64,000 bases of DNA from Azospirillum sp. (GCA_027486405.1 JAIXPD010000043.1:47290-111289); one strand, 5' to 3'; positions 16,625 to 25,381 are shown, counted from the stretch's first letter. Program-made: numbers and translations. The notes: generated by a model not told the origin, from the sequence alone.

Positions 16625-17533
16625 TCAATCTGTCGAAACGCCAGCCATCGCCCCATAGTCCGTTGCCACCTCGACCGCGAGCTGCGCGACGATGGCGGCC
16701 ATATGATTGTCGTGGTTGGCCGGGTACGCGGCGGAGAAGGACAGATCCGGCAAGGCCGCTTGGGACCGGACCAGACGCAAGCGGCCGTCGGCCAGCTCGC
16801 GCTGGACGATGGCGATGGGAATCACGCTGACGCCCACCGAATCCAGCGTCATCCGCACCACGCTGGCGAGCGAGCTGTTGCCGAACATCCGCACCGGCAG
16901 GCCGATGGACGAGAACAGCTCGCGGATCACGCCATAGGGTTGGGTGGTGCGGGAAAAGGTGATGATGGGAAAGGCGGCGAGTTCGGCCAGCGACACCGGT
17001 TCCGGTGGCAGCGCCAGCGACGGGCTGACCACCCACCCCAAAGGGTAGCTGCCGACCGGCACGGTTTTGAAACGGATGTCCGTGTAGGACCCCAGCATCA
17101 CCGCCACGTCGATTTCGTGGCGCAACAGCGCCTCGCGCAGGCTGGGGGAGGTTTCAACCTCGATCTCCAGCGACACGGCGGGGTACAGCGCGTTCAGCCG
17201 TTCGATCAGGCGGCTGAGCCAGGTGTGGACCACGGTTTCCGCCACCCCCAGCCGGATCACCCCCCGGATGGCCCGGCGGTCGGCCACCGCGTCGAGCAGT
17301 TCGGCGCGCAGCGCCATCATCCGTTCGGCGTAGGTCAGCAAAACCATCGCCTGCGGGGTGGGGGCCACCCGCCGCCCAACCCGTTCGAACAGCAACACGC
17401 CCAACTCGTCCTGAAGCTGGGCGATGCGGGCGGAGATCGCGGGCTGGGTCGTGTTCAGCCGCTCCGCCGCCCGGCGGAAGCCGCCCAACCGCATGGTCCA
17501 GATGAAGGTTTCCAGCGCCTTGAGATCCAGCAT
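16625..17533 (-). CDS. LysR family transcriptional regulator
   Basis: 302 aa. The HTH is clear: MLDLKALETFIWTMRLGGFR then RAAERLNTTQPAISARIAQL and ELGVLLFERVGRRV. The effector domain follows (GVIRLGVAETVVHTWLSRLI). It sits just upstream of, and in the same direction as, the livK-H-M-G-F importer, so control of the importer and perhaps the pxp cluster is likely. A GTGATC palindrome lies in the gap. Start at 17533 set by the conserved MLDLKALETF. Confidence 0.92.
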   Translation of the reverse strand: MLDLKALETFIWTMRLGGFRRAAERLNTTQPAISARIAQLQDELGVLLFERVGRRVAPTPQAMVLLTYAERMMALRAELLDAVADRRAIRGVIRLGVAETVVHTWLSRLIERLNALYPAVSLEIEVETSPSLREALLRHEIDVAVMLGSYTDIRFKTVPVGSYPLGWVVSPSLALPPEPVSLAELAAFPIITFSRTTQPYGVIRELFSSIGLPVRMFGNSSLASVVRMTLDSVGVSVIPIAIVQRELADGRLRLVRSQAALPDLSFSAAYPANHDNHMAAIVAQLAVEVATDYGAMAGVSTD

Positions 17534-17573
17534 CGCCCGCCTTTCCCGATCCGGTGGCCACCGTTCTGCGGCG

Positions 17574-18143
17574 TCACTCCGCGTCGAACGCGTGCAGTTC
17601 GGCTTCCACCACCGCCAACCGCGCCCGCAAGCGGTCGCGCTCCTCCAGCAAGGCGGTGCGCCGATCAACCGGTGCGGGGGCGCTAGTCTGGCGCAGGTCG
17701 CGCTTGAAGCGGACGATCTCCGGGCGGGTGACGTCGGGCCGGATCAGGTTGCGCTGATCGGCCAGCCGAAGCTGTTCGGTGGTCAGCGTCGCCAACTGGT
17801 AGACGGTGGCGTAGCTGGGCGGCAGCTTCGCGCCGGGCAAGCGGCCGCTGTCCACCGCCTCGGCCACCATGCGGAGTTGATAGGCGACCTGATAGCCGAA
17901 GGGCAGCTCGTTTTCGACCATGGACTGGAATTCGCCGTGCGGCAGCCGCTGGCGGGCCTGGACCAGATAGCGCCCGATCAGCAGGAATTTTTCCTGGGCG
18001 CTGCGCCACAGCGTGGCGATTTCCTGAACGAACTCCTCCCGCCGCAGCAGGTCGAGCGGCGCTTCGGCCATCCGCTCGATCCGTTCATCGACGGCGATGT
18101 GGCGGCGCGCCTGCGCCTTGGACACCTGTTTGAAGCCGCTCAT
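17574..18143 (-). CDS. DUF3102-like protein, probable partner of ParA
   Basis: 189 aa. Central block FLLIGRYLVQARQRLPHGEF, then VENELPFGYQVAYQLRMVAE, resembles DUF3102 proteins of plasmids and phages. The C-terminal third ends in a coiled-coil-like run (RTALLEERDRLRARLAVVEA). Its start overlaps the parA stop (ATGA), the position where parB normally sits; no ParB/KorB-type HTH is recognisable. I infer that it is the centromere-binding partner or a ParA regulator. Confidence 0.75.
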   Translation of the reverse strand: MSGFKQVSKAQARRHIAVDERIERMAEAPLDLLRREEFVQEIATLWRSAQEKFLLIGRYLVQARQRLPHGEFQSMVENELPFGYQVAYQLRMVAEAVDSGRLPGAKLPPSYATVYQLATLTTEQLRLADQRNLIRPDVTRPEIVRFKRDLRQTSAPAPVDRRTALLEERDRLRARLAVVEAELHAFDAE

Positions 18144-18796
18144 TGACCCAGCTCCAGCTCGTGACGGACGAAGGCCCAGACCCCGGCGAGATGCTCCACG
18201 CCCTTGCCGCCTTTCAATTCCAACAGCCCCAGGCCGCGCCCGGCGGTGAACTGGATGTCTTCGTAATCCGGCACCTCGACCGGGCAGATCCGGCCGTCGC
18301 CCAACAGCTTGCGCTGCGCCTCGGTGAACCCGCGCGTGCGCGGCTTGACCCGGTTCATGACAAAGGCGGCGTTCTTGCCATAGCGGCGGACGAAGCGCAT
18401 CCAGGGCCGCACGGAATCCAAATCATCGTCCGACTGGCCGGTCGGCACCACGATCAGGTCGGAGGACAGCGCCAACAGCTTGAACTCTTCCGGGTGATCC
18501 TCGATCGATGGCGGAGTGTCGATCACCAGCAGATCGAACCCGGCGATGCCCTCCAGCGCGGCTCGGATGTCGGCGGGCGTCATCCCCGCTTCGAAATGGG
18601 TGATCGGGGCCATGCCGTCCGGGCGCTTGGCGTACCATTTGGTCAGGCTGCGTTGCGGATCGAGATCCAGCGTCGCCACCGTGCAGCCGTCCAACGCCGC
18701 CGCGACGGCGATGTTGCGGCTCAAGGTGGTTTTGCCGACGCCCCCCTTCGGGCCATTGACCAGCAGCCGTTTCAACGGCGCGCGCCCGTCCATCAT
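18140..18796 (-). CDS. parA: ParA-type partition ATPase
   Basis: 218 aa, short ParA/MinD-like form without an N-terminal HTH. Deviant Walker A KGGVGKTTLSRN (Lys at the signature position) near residue 16, A' motif LDLDPQRSLTKW and Walker B LLVIDTPPSIED. Start at one of two adjacent ATGs (18796/18793) after AGGAAG. ATPase that moves plasmid DNA along the nucleoid. Operon with the DUF3102-like gene; a 24-bp inverted repeat lies 82 bp upstream. Confidence 0.93.
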   Translation of the reverse strand: MMDGRAPLKRLLVNGPKGGVGKTTLSRNIAVAAALDGCTVATLDLDPQRSLTKWYAKRPDGMAPITHFEAGMTPADIRAALEGIAGFDLLVIDTPPSIEDHPEEFKLLALSSDLIVVPTGQSDDDLDSVRPWMRFVRRYGKNAAFVMNRVKPRTRGFTEAQRKLLGDGRICPVEVPDYEDIQFTAGRGLGLLELKGGKGVEHLAGVWAFVRHELELGQ

Positions 18797-18877
18797 CGTT
18801 CTTCCTGTGCCGTGTGCCTTCGCGTCGGTCCGCTTGACCGCGCCCCTTCTTCTGATAGCAGAGCGGCCGCGCGAGGC

Positions 18878-18901
18878 AAAGTTAAGACGTGTCTTAGCTT
18901 T
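18878..18901. promoter_or_regulatory. 24-bp inverted repeat upstream of parA, candidate centromere/operator
   Basis: AAAGTTAAGAC - GT - GTCTTAGCTTT: 11-bp arms matching at 10 of 11 positions. It is AT-richer than its surroundings and sits in the 128-bp gap before parA. The position fits a parS site or an autoregulatory operator. Confidence 0.6.
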
Positions 18902-18924
18902 GTCCGGACGGTCCGCCGCACCGT

Positions 18925-19566
18925 TCACCCTGGCATCCGCCGCAGCGCCGCGCCGAACGCCGGGCGTGCCGGGAGCGCGTCATCCCCGCGTGGAACCGCC
19001 CGCGCCACGGCGCGCAACCGGTCGGCCAAGGCCCGTTCGGAGGCGCAGGCGTCTTCGCACAGCGCGCGCATTTCGGCAATGCTTGGTCGCCATTTGCGGC
19101 TGCGCCGCCAGCTCCGCGCGGCCTGATCGATGGCCCAGGCGGGAAATTCGCCCAGATCGTCGGCCCAATCCATCGCGAGCAATTGCTCCACCTCCGGGCT
19201 GGTCGCCTTGGCCGGGTAATGGCTGAGCAGGGCCAGGATCCGCCCCAACAGGTGGTTGGGTGCGGCCGGGGCCAGGATGTCGGCCTCCAACTCCTCCAAC
19301 GCCTGCCGCGCCAAGGCGGCGTGACGGGGGGTGACGCCCTCCGGCGGGGTCCAGATTTCGGCCAGACCGGCGAACCCATCGTCGCTGAACCGGCTGTGCC
19401 GGTCGATGCGCCCACCGTCGAGCACGGCGCGCAAGGGCGACGGCAAGGCGTCGGTCAAGCTCTGGCGGCGCAGGGCGGCGGGCTGCGCCGGATCGAAGGG
19501 CAGAACGAGGGCGGGTTGCGCCGCCGCGCGCCCGGTGGCCGAGGGCAAGGGATGCAGGGTGCTCAT
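18925..19566 (-). CDS. unrecognised protein in the replication module
   Basis: 213 aa. No domain that I recognise. The middle reads ALARQALEELEADILAPAAP, then NHLLGRILALLSHYPAKATS and EFPAWAIDQAARSWRRSRKW followed by RPSIAEM. The pattern 'A--W---RKWRPS' is found in small replication-associated proteins of alphaproteobacterial plasmids, but I cannot name it. Its start overlaps the stop of the HTH gene upstream (TGATG), so the two are co-translated; parA follows 128 bp later. Confidence 0.75.
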   Translation of the reverse strand: MSTLHPLPSATGRAAAQPALVLPFDPAQPAALRRQSLTDALPSPLRAVLDGGRIDRHSRFSDDGFAGLAEIWTPPEGVTPRHAALARQALEELEADILAPAAPNHLLGRILALLSHYPAKATSPEVEQLLAMDWADDLGEFPAWAIDQAARSWRRSRKWRPSIAEMRALCEDACASERALADRLRAVARAVPRGDDALPARPAFGAALRRMPG

Positions 19567-20447
19567 CAGCGTCCCCAGGAGGGTGAGGTGGAGGGAACGG
19601 GGGCGGCGGAGAGGCGGGCGGCAACGCTGGACCAAGCGTTCAGGCGTTGATCGGCCATCTCCGTTTTGGCGGCGGCGGTCCTGATCGGCGCAGACGGCGA
19701 ACGGACGGGAGCGGCGGGATTGGCCGGATTGGTTGGGGAGGAGCCGCCGAGATCCTGCAACAACCAGGACCGCCAGGCCGCGCCGACGTCCTTGTAGCGG
19801 TAGCCATGGGCTTGGCAGCGGTGGCGAAACAGTTCGGCGTGGCGATCAAGATCGGCGTTGGGAAAGCGCTGGGCCGCCCACGCCCGGTCGCTGGCCGATG
19901 GGGTCCAACCCTCGGCCACGCCATGCCGATCGGTCTTCTCAACGTCGTCAACCACCGTCCGCCCGTGCCGGCACGGGGAGAGCGAGTCTGGAATCTGTTT
20001 GATTTGAACCTGTTCCTGACTCGCCGATGAACAGGGGGAGTCCAGCGATGAGTCAGGGGCTGTCGGGCTGTGAGTCAGGGGAAGCGTCGGAGTCAGGCAC
20101 AGGCGGTAACGGCAGCTCAGACGCCCGCCATTGGCGGCCTTGCGGTGTTCGACCACCAGCAAGCCCATGGCCTCCAACCGGCCGATGAGGCGGTTGACGG
20201 TGGGGCGGCTGCGCTTCAGCTTGCCCGCCAGCGTGGTTTGCGAGGGCCAGCACACCCCGGTTTCGTCGGCGTAGGTGCTCAGCGCGGCCAGAACCGCCAA
20301 GCCATCGGCGTCCAGGTCGGGATGATCGAGCCACCAGGCGGGAATCCGGCCCCAGCGTTGCCCACCCTCCGAAGTGGCGGCGGTGGGTGGCGATGATGGT
20401 GAAGGCGGGGCGGTGGCGTGGGATGGGTTCGGGTGCGGTGCGTGCAT
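19566..20447 (-). CDS. helix-turn-helix replication-associated protein
   Basis: 293 aa. After a Pro/Ser-rich N-terminus, residues about 40-115 form a winged HTH: PDLDADGLAVLAALSTYADE, CWPSQTTLAGKLKRSRPTVN, RLIGRLEAMGLLVVEHRK. This HTH_36-like fold occurs in plasmid replication initiators and regulators. The C-terminal region (DRHAELFRHRCQAHGYRYKD then VGAAWRSWLLQD) is typical of plasmid-borne proteins. It is divergent from repA across the iteron region, so it probably initiates or regulates replication. Start at 20447 (MHAPHPN). Confidence 0.78.
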   Translation of the reverse strand: MHAPHPNPSHATAPPSPSSPPTAATSEGGQRWGRIPAWWLDHPDLDADGLAVLAALSTYADETGVCWPSQTTLAGKLKRSRPTVNRLIGRLEAMGLLVVEHRKAANGGRLSCRYRLCLTPTLPLTHSPTAPDSSLDSPCSSASQEQVQIKQIPDSLSPCRHGRTVVDDVEKTDRHGVAEGWTPSASDRAWAAQRFPNADLDRHAELFRHRCQAHGYRYKDVGAAWRSWLLQDLGGSSPTNPANPAAPVRSPSAPIRTAAAKTEMADQRLNAWSSVAARLSAAPVPSTSPSWGR

Positions 20448-21142
20448 GATGGGACGGACTCTCCGCCGATGGCTGGGCTGCGTTGGCGGAGAGGATTCGG
20501 AGGGGGGCCGGGGAAAGTCGAATCGCGGGCAACCGCTCCATGGAGCCACAGCCCGCGACCCCAACGCGACAGCCCGCGACCATGGAGCGGGCGCTTGCGA
20601 CCATGGAGTCACAGCCCGCGATGACCATCCGAATCGGGATTCGGGTGTGTTTGGTCGCGAACATAGAGCCTTGACTCGCGATTCCGGGGGCGGAGTCCTG
20701 AAGCCATTGCTCGCGATTCCCCGCCGTGACTTGCGCGTTGACCCGGCTGGTGGTGCGAAAGGGGGCGTCGGGGGGCTGTCGCCTTCGGCTTTGTCCAGTC
20801 AAAGCCGGTCCGGCGCTGTCTTTTTTCTGTCATTCATCGGGTTCTCCGCTTTGGCGGTGGCGGATGATGGGCCGGGCCAGCGGTTTCATGACGCGTTTGC
20901 TCGCGATTCGCGGTTGGGGATGGAGTTTTTGCTCGCGATGCTCCGTTGCGGACTCGATTCGCCGGGGATGCGGGGGAATCGCGGGCTGTAGCTCCATGAT
21001 CGCGGGCCGCCGCTCCATCATCGCGGGGAATGGCGTCATGATTGCGGGCTGTGGCTCCATGGCGGCGGCGGGGTTTCGGTCGCTTTTGTTGCGCCCGGCG
21101 GCGGCGCGCGCCATGCTGGGTTCCGACCCTCTGGAGATGATG
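20448..21142. other. 695-bp origin region between divergent replication genes
   Basis: No independent gene. It holds 21-bp iterons in both orientations (20522-21061) around a core (20718-20886) that includes a T-run at 20821-20826. The long frame leading into repA is open through the iterons, but translates to repeats of the IAGCGSM type, so it is not part of the protein. Confidence 0.8.
20522..21061. repeat. two-sided array of 21-bp iterons (probable oriV)
   Basis: Unit about ATCGCGGGC-N6-CTCCATG. Forward copies: 20522-20542, then four abutting copies at 20978-20998, 20999-21019, 21020-21040 and 21041-21061. Reverse copies: four abutting at 20539-20559, 20560-20580, 20581-20601 and 20602-20622, and diverged copies at 20662-20682, 20697-20717, 20887-20907 and 20919-20939. 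Iterons of this kind bind the Rep initiator. Confidence 0.88.
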
Positions 21143-22366
21143 ATGTCCAAATTGGCCCCGAACAGCGCGGCCCAGCTCATCCTGTTTGAGCTGGAAGACC
21201 GTTCGCAATCGCATTTGATCGCGCTGTACGATCTGGCCCCGCGCTTTGTGTTCGTGTCGCGCGACAACGACGCCAAGGACAAGGGCGAGATCGTCACCAA
21301 GGACAGCTTCATCAAGTCGGTCCGCCGGGAGTTTTCCTTCCGGGGCCGCAATTACCGCCTGACCGTGCAACCCGCCCGTATCGATCGCCCCAGCGCCCAG
21401 CGCAAGGACGACCGCGCGCCGGGCGCGCCGCCGGATCTGGTCGAAGTGGAGATTTTCCCGTCCGAACGCGAACAGGTGGTGGAACAGGTCGTCCGCCGCC
21501 TCGCCATGGACCGTTCGCGCCTGTCGCTGACCGGGGAAAACCGCGACAAGGTGCAGATGCGCTTCAGCCTGTACGAAATCCAGCGCGAATTGCGGGCGGT
21601 CAACCACACGCTGTCCATCCAGGACATCCGCGAATCGCTGACCATCCTGGCCCGCTCGCGCATCATCATCTCCACCGGCCCCGCGCCCGAACCGGGCAAG
21701 AAGAGCCGGGGGCAGAATTTGTTGGAATCGACCGCTTTTCCGGTGCTGGCGATCCGCTCGCGCCCGGATCTGGTGGACGAGGATGGCGGGGTCGAGGAAA
21801 CCTATCTGGAATTCAACCCGCTGGTTTCCGCCGCCATCCGCGATCTGGAGTTCAAGCCGGTGTCCTACGCCTGGCTGATGAAGCTGAAATCCCCGGTGTC
21901 GCGCTGGCTCTACAACCGCCTGTCGATCGAATGCGACAGCGCGGAGGACGAGGCCAAGCCGGTGGCGATCAGCGCCGACGAGATCATCAAGAACAGCGGC
22001 ATGAACGAATGGTCGCGCCGCCGCGACACGCTGCGCGTCGTCACCGCCGCCGTGGACGCGCTGGTGGACGAGGGCATCCTTGATCAGGCCGACAAGGAAT
22101 ACACCAAGGTCGGCAAGCGCATCGACGCCATCGATTACCTGCTGACGCCGTCGGCCAAGTTCCTCGCTCAGGTCCGCAACGGCCGCCGGGTCCAGCGCAC
22201 CAACATCGACGCGCTGAAGGCCATCGTCGGGACGGCCATGCGCCCCGACGGCTTCGTCCCGGTCAAGACCGTGGACGCCGCCGAGCTGCGCAGCAAGCGC
22301 AACAAGCGCCTGAGCGCTGCCGCCCAAATGGCGGCACAAGTGTCGTTGCCGCTCAACGACGAGTGA
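21143..22366 (+). CDS. repA: plasmid replication initiator RepA-like protein
   Basis: 407 aa. Two winged-helix-like regions are visible, around QMRFSLYEIQRELRAVNHTL (about residue 135-155) and SYAWLMKLKSPVSRWLYNRL (about 240-260), as in iteron-binding theta-replication initiators. The frame is open 417 bp further upstream, but that part translates the iterons. The third of three consecutive ATGs (21137/21140/21143) has the best distance to GGAG at 21133-21136. It binds the adjacent iterons (inference). No FtsK, relaxase or conjugation gene is near. Confidence 0.87.
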   Translation: MSKLAPNSAAQLILFELEDRSQSHLIALYDLAPRFVFVSRDNDAKDKGEIVTKDSFIKSVRREFSFRGRNYRLTVQPARIDRPSAQRKDDRAPGAPPDLVEVEIFPSEREQVVEQVVRRLAMDRSRLSLTGENRDKVQMRFSLYEIQRELRAVNHTLSIQDIRESLTILARSRIIISTGPAPEPGKKSRGQNLLESTAFPVLAIRSRPDLVDEDGGVEETYLEFNPLVSAAIRDLEFKPVSYAWLMKLKSPVSRWLYNRLSIECDSAEDEAKPVAISADEIIKNSGMNEWSRRRDTLRVVTAAVDALVDEGILDQADKEYTKVGKRIDAIDYLLTPSAKFLAQVRNGRRVQRTNIDALKAIVGTAMRPDGFVPVKTVDAAELRSKRNKRLSAAAQMAAQVSLPLNDE

Positions 22367-22445
22367 ACGGGCTGAGGCGGCAACGCGTGGTGCGGCGGCG
22401 GGGCACCGCCGCTCAGGATCCGGTGTTGGCCGATTAGAGCAGATC

Positions 22446-22540
22446 GCGTTAAGTCGGGATCGACTTGACGCGTGAAGATGCTCGATAAACGAAGGCATAG
22501 AGCGCCGTAGACATGTTTCATGTTTTGAAGACGGCGCTCT
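22446..22540. repeat. two hairpins after repA, overlapping the adaptor gene end
   Basis: GCGTTAAGTCG/CGACTTGACGC (22446-22471, one mismatch) and AGAGCGCCGT/ACGGCGCTCT (22499-22508 with 22531-22540). They lie between convergent genes and have no T tract, so they look more like a dispersed repeat than a plain terminator, though they may stop both transcripts. Confidence 0.55.
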
Positions 22541-23492
22541 AATCGCCGGGGGCGGGCACGTAGGCGCGCACCCGTTGGCCGATCAGCAGCGGTCCGGCGT
22601 CCGGCAGGGTCAGCACGGTTTCCACCGTGCGGATGTCCTGGCGGGCGGTGGGATCGCCCGACGGGGCGGGGGTTCCGAACACCGACCCAACCCGTTTGAC
22701 GGTGGCGGGCAGCCGCACCGTTTCGTCCGATTCCAGCACGATGGTGGCGGGCCGACCAACGGACACCCGGCCCAGGAACGGTTCCTCCAGATCGCACCGG
22801 GCGATGCGCGGCCCGTCGGGAACCAGTTGAAACAGCTCCGTCACCGTTTGCACCGTCACCCCGTCGCCGGGGCGGGCGCGCCGCTTGGCGATGGTTCCAT
22901 CGACCGGGGCGCGGATCACCCGCGCCTCGATCTCGAAGGCCGCTTCCGCCGCCCGTTTTTCCGCCGCCGTGGCGGTGGCGATGGCCGTGGCCAATTGGGT
23001 GCGGCGGGCTTCCACTTCGGTGTCGGCCTCCTCGCGCAGACGTTGGCTGAAGGCGGCGGCCCCGCCCTCGTGACGCCGCCGCGCCTCCCGCTCCGCCGCC
23101 GCCAGACGCACCCGTTCGGTGGCGACGGCGCTGCGCGCCTGCTCCCATTCGGCTTCGGTGACGGCGGCGCGCAACTCGGCCTGGCGGGAATCGATGCGGG
23201 CGAGGCTTTGGCCGGTGCGAACGCGGTCGCCCTCCTCCACCGTCACCGCGCGGATCAACCCCTCGCGCTGGGCGGCCAGCCGGATCACCCCGCCTTCCAC
23301 GTCGATGCGGCAGCGGGCGATGGCGGCCGGGCCGACGAAGGCCACCGGGCTGGCCCCGGCAGGCTCAACCGGGTCGCAGCCCGCCAGCAACGGCGACAGC
23401 AGACCGAGCAGCAGGGCGGTGGACCGGGCGGTGTTCGGGCGAATGGTCTTTGGGCGGGCGATCAAGGAGGGGCCGATCAGAGGGGCGCGCAT
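22539..23492 (-). CDS. efflux transporter periplasmic adaptor (HlyD/MFP family lipoprotein)
   Basis: 317 aa. A lipobox is visible (LLSPLLAGC, Cys39), so it is probably a lipoprotein. The lipoyl halves VEGGVIRLAAQREGLIRAVT and EARVIRAPVDGTIAKRRARP flank a long coiled coil (about 105-185, Ala/Glu/Arg-rich). It bridges the inner-membrane ABC pump to an outer-membrane channel in such systems. Its start overlaps the ATPase gene by 16 bp. No TolC homologue is in the window. This adaptor-ATPase-permease set resembles DevBCA/MacAB-type exporters. Confidence 0.87.
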   Translation of the reverse strand: MRAPLIGPSLIARPKTIRPNTARSTALLLGLLSPLLAGCDPVEPAGASPVAFVGPAAIARCRIDVEGGVIRLAAQREGLIRAVTVEEGDRVRTGQSLARIDSRQAELRAAVTEAEWEQARSAVATERVRLAAAEREARRRHEGGAAAFSQRLREEADTEVEARRTQLATAIATATAAEKRAAEAAFEIEARVIRAPVDGTIAKRRARPGDGVTVQTVTELFQLVPDGPRIARCDLEEPFLGRVSVGRPATIVLESDETVRLPATVKRVGSVFGTPAPSGDPTARQDIRTVETVLTLPDAGPLLIGQRVRAYVPAPGD

Positions 23493-24229
23493 GCAACATC
23501 ACCATGGGTGAGCAAAGGGAAAGAGTGGGGCGAGGCCGGGCGCTCGTCGGACTGGATGCGCCCGTCCTCAATGGTCAGAACCCGGTCGGCGAAGCCGATC
23601 AGCCGGGGGTCGTGGGACACGCAGACCACCGTGGCCCCGTCATCGTGGGCGCAGCGCCGCAGCAGGTCGCCCACGGTCTGGCCGTTGCGCTTGTCGAGCG
23701 CGCTGGTGGGTTCGTCGGCGAACAGCAGGCGGGGGGCTTTCGCCAGCGCGCGGGCGATGGCGACCCGCTGCTTTTCCCCGCCCGACAGCGCGCTGGGGCG
23801 CAGATGGGCGCGCGCTTCCAGCCCGACCCGCGCCAACGCCTCGGCGGCGCGCGCCCGCGCCTGGGTGGGCGGCAAACGCAGATAGCCCAGCGGCAGCAGC
23901 ACCTGTTCCAGGGCCGTCAGGGCGGGGAACAGGTTGAAACCCTGGAAGACGAAGCCGATGCGGTCCAGGCGGAAACGGTCGAGCGCGGCGGCGCTGAGCG
24001 TGGCCAGATCGGTGCCGTTCACCGTGACCCGCCCGCCGTCCGGGTGCGACAGGCCGCTGAGCAGCGCCAGCAAGGTGCTTTTGCCGCAGCCCGAAGGGCC
24101 GACGACGACCGTCAGCTCCCCCGGCGTCACCGACAGGGACAGGCCGGTCAGCACCGGGGTGACGACCGGGCCGGTGGTGAAGGATTTGGTCAGCCCATGG
24201 GCCGTGATCGGCCAGCCGTTTGCGGTCAT
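23477..24229 (-). CDS. ABC transporter ATP-binding protein (MacB/LolD/DevA type)
   Basis: 250 aa. Walker A GPSGCGKSTLLALLSGLSHP, Q-loop GFVFQGFNLFPALTALEQV, signature LSGGEKQRVAIARAL, Walker B LLFADEPTSALD. This class powers FtsX-like permeases. Fifteen bp after the permease gene on the same strand and overlapping the adaptor gene. Cytoplasmic face of the membrane. Confidence 0.93.
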   Translation of the reverse strand: MTANGWPITAHGLTKSFTTGPVVTPVLTGLSLSVTPGELTVVVGPSGCGKSTLLALLSGLSHPDGGRVTVNGTDLATLSAAALDRFRLDRIGFVFQGFNLFPALTALEQVLLPLGYLRLPPTQARARAAEALARVGLEARAHLRPSALSGGEKQRVAIARALAKAPRLLFADEPTSALDKRNGQTVGDLLRRCAHDDGATVVCVSHDPRLIGFADRVLTIEDGRIQSDERPASPHSFPLLTHGDVACAPL

Positions 24230-24244
24230 TGGTCGTGGGTCCCA

Positions 24245-25381
24245 TCAACGCAGAAGCAGAACCGGGTCGGCGTGGCGCAGTTGGCGCAGGGCGAACAGGC
24301 TGGACGCCAGGGCGACGGTGAGAACCACCGCGACGGTGGCCAGCACCAGCCCGCCATCGACGCGCACCGGCACCCGCTGGGCGTGGGCCAGCCACAGCAA
24401 CCCGGCCCCCAGCGCCGCCGCCAGCAGCAGGCCGCCGAAGGCCAGCCACAGCGCTTGCGCCAGCACGATGCGGCGCAGATCGCCGACCGACACCCCCAGC
24501 GCGCGCAGGGTGGCGTATTCGCGGATGGATCCGGCGATGGCCGCCGACAGGGTTTGGCTGGTGATGACGATGCCGACCAGCAAGGCCACCGCCGACCCGA
24601 ACGCGACGCTGACCCCCATGCCCGACTCGAACATCCAATAATTCACGGTGCGCTCGGCGAAATCCGGCGCGGTCCAGATCTCGAAGGGGCGGCCCGTCGC
24701 CAAACGCTGCAACTCCTGCCGCACCGTCTCGGCGTCGCGGCCGGGATGCAGGCTGACGACGAAATAGGCGACGTCGTCGCCGTCGGCCGCGCTTCCCAGC
24801 GTGGCGGCGGTTTCCAGCGAGGCGATGACGTTGACGCCGCCGATGGCCCGCAGCCCTTCGGTGACGCCCACCACGCGGACGCGGCGTCCGCCGATCTCGC
24901 CACTGTCGCCCACCGTCACCCCCAGCTTGCCCAGATCGGCGGCGTCCACCAGGATCGATCCCGGTTCCATCAGGCGTTGCCGTTGCGCGGGCGTCACCGC
25001 GCGGGCCAGAACGCCGCTGTCGGGGCGGGTGTCGATGCCGGTCAGGATGACGGACACGCCGCCGCGATCCCCCTTGGGCGCGCGCCAGTCGCCGCCGGTC
25101 CATTGCAACCGTTCGACGCGGGCGACCGCCGGGTGCCGGTGGAGGAACACCTCCGCCCCGGCCCGGATCGGCCGTCCGGTGTCGATGGTCTGGGTTCCGG
25201 GAAAGCCGACCCACAGATCGCCGGTGGACGCGGTGATGTAGAGCGAGATCGTGGAAAACAGGCCGACCAGCAACGCCACCTGAACCAGAACCAGCAAACC
25301 GGAAAAGGCAATCGCCAGGGCGGCGGGCAGGAAGCGGCGCCAGTCGTGCAGCAACGTGCGGCGGGCAAGGGGAACAAGCAT
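24245..25381 (-). CDS. FtsX-like ABC transporter permease (DevC/MacB type)
   Basis: 378 aa. One membrane helix near residues 17-43 (FLPAALAIAFSGLLVLVQVA), a large periplasmic domain (45-245) and three C-terminal helices including YATLRALGVSVGDLRRIVLA, the FtsX fold motif. It forms a mechanotransmitting exporter with the ATPase and adaptor. Start at 25381 (MLVPLARRTLL) fits the family; 122 bp separates it from the histidine kinase gene, whose system may control it. Confidence 0.88.
   Translation of the reverse strand: MLVPLARRTLLHDWRRFLPAALAIAFSGLLVLVQVALLVGLFSTISLYITASTGDLWVGFPGTQTIDTGRPIRAGAEVFLHRHPAVARVERLQWTGGDWRAPKGDRGGVSVILTGIDTRPDSGVLARAVTPAQRQRLMEPGSILVDAADLGKLGVTVGDSGEIGGRRVRVVGVTEGLRAIGGVNVIASLETAATLGSAADGDDVAYFVVSLHPGRDAETVRQELQRLATGRPFEIWTAPDFAERTVNYWMFESGMGVSVAFGSAVALLVGIVITSQTLSAAIAGSIREYATLRALGVSVGDLRRIVLAQALWLAFGGLLLAAALGAGLLWLAHAQRVPVRVDGGLVLATVAVVLTVALASSLFALRQLRHADPVLLLR

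Noticed and set aside
16599..16628. Further sigma-E promoter (TGATCC at 16599)
   Set aside because: The hexamer 18 bp downstream is TATCAA, and the site is part of the GTGATC palindrome.
20522..21061. CRISPR or transposon end repeats
   Set aside because: 21-bp units abut, lie in both orientations and flank repA, as iterons do; no transposase in the window.
20726..21142. RepA extended N-terminally to 20726
   Set aside because: The extra part translates the iterons (repeats of IAGCGSM type), and a ribosome site exists before 21143.
20834..22498. 554-codon open frame antisense to repA
   Set aside because: Shadow of repA; Arg/Gly-rich with no recognisable domain.
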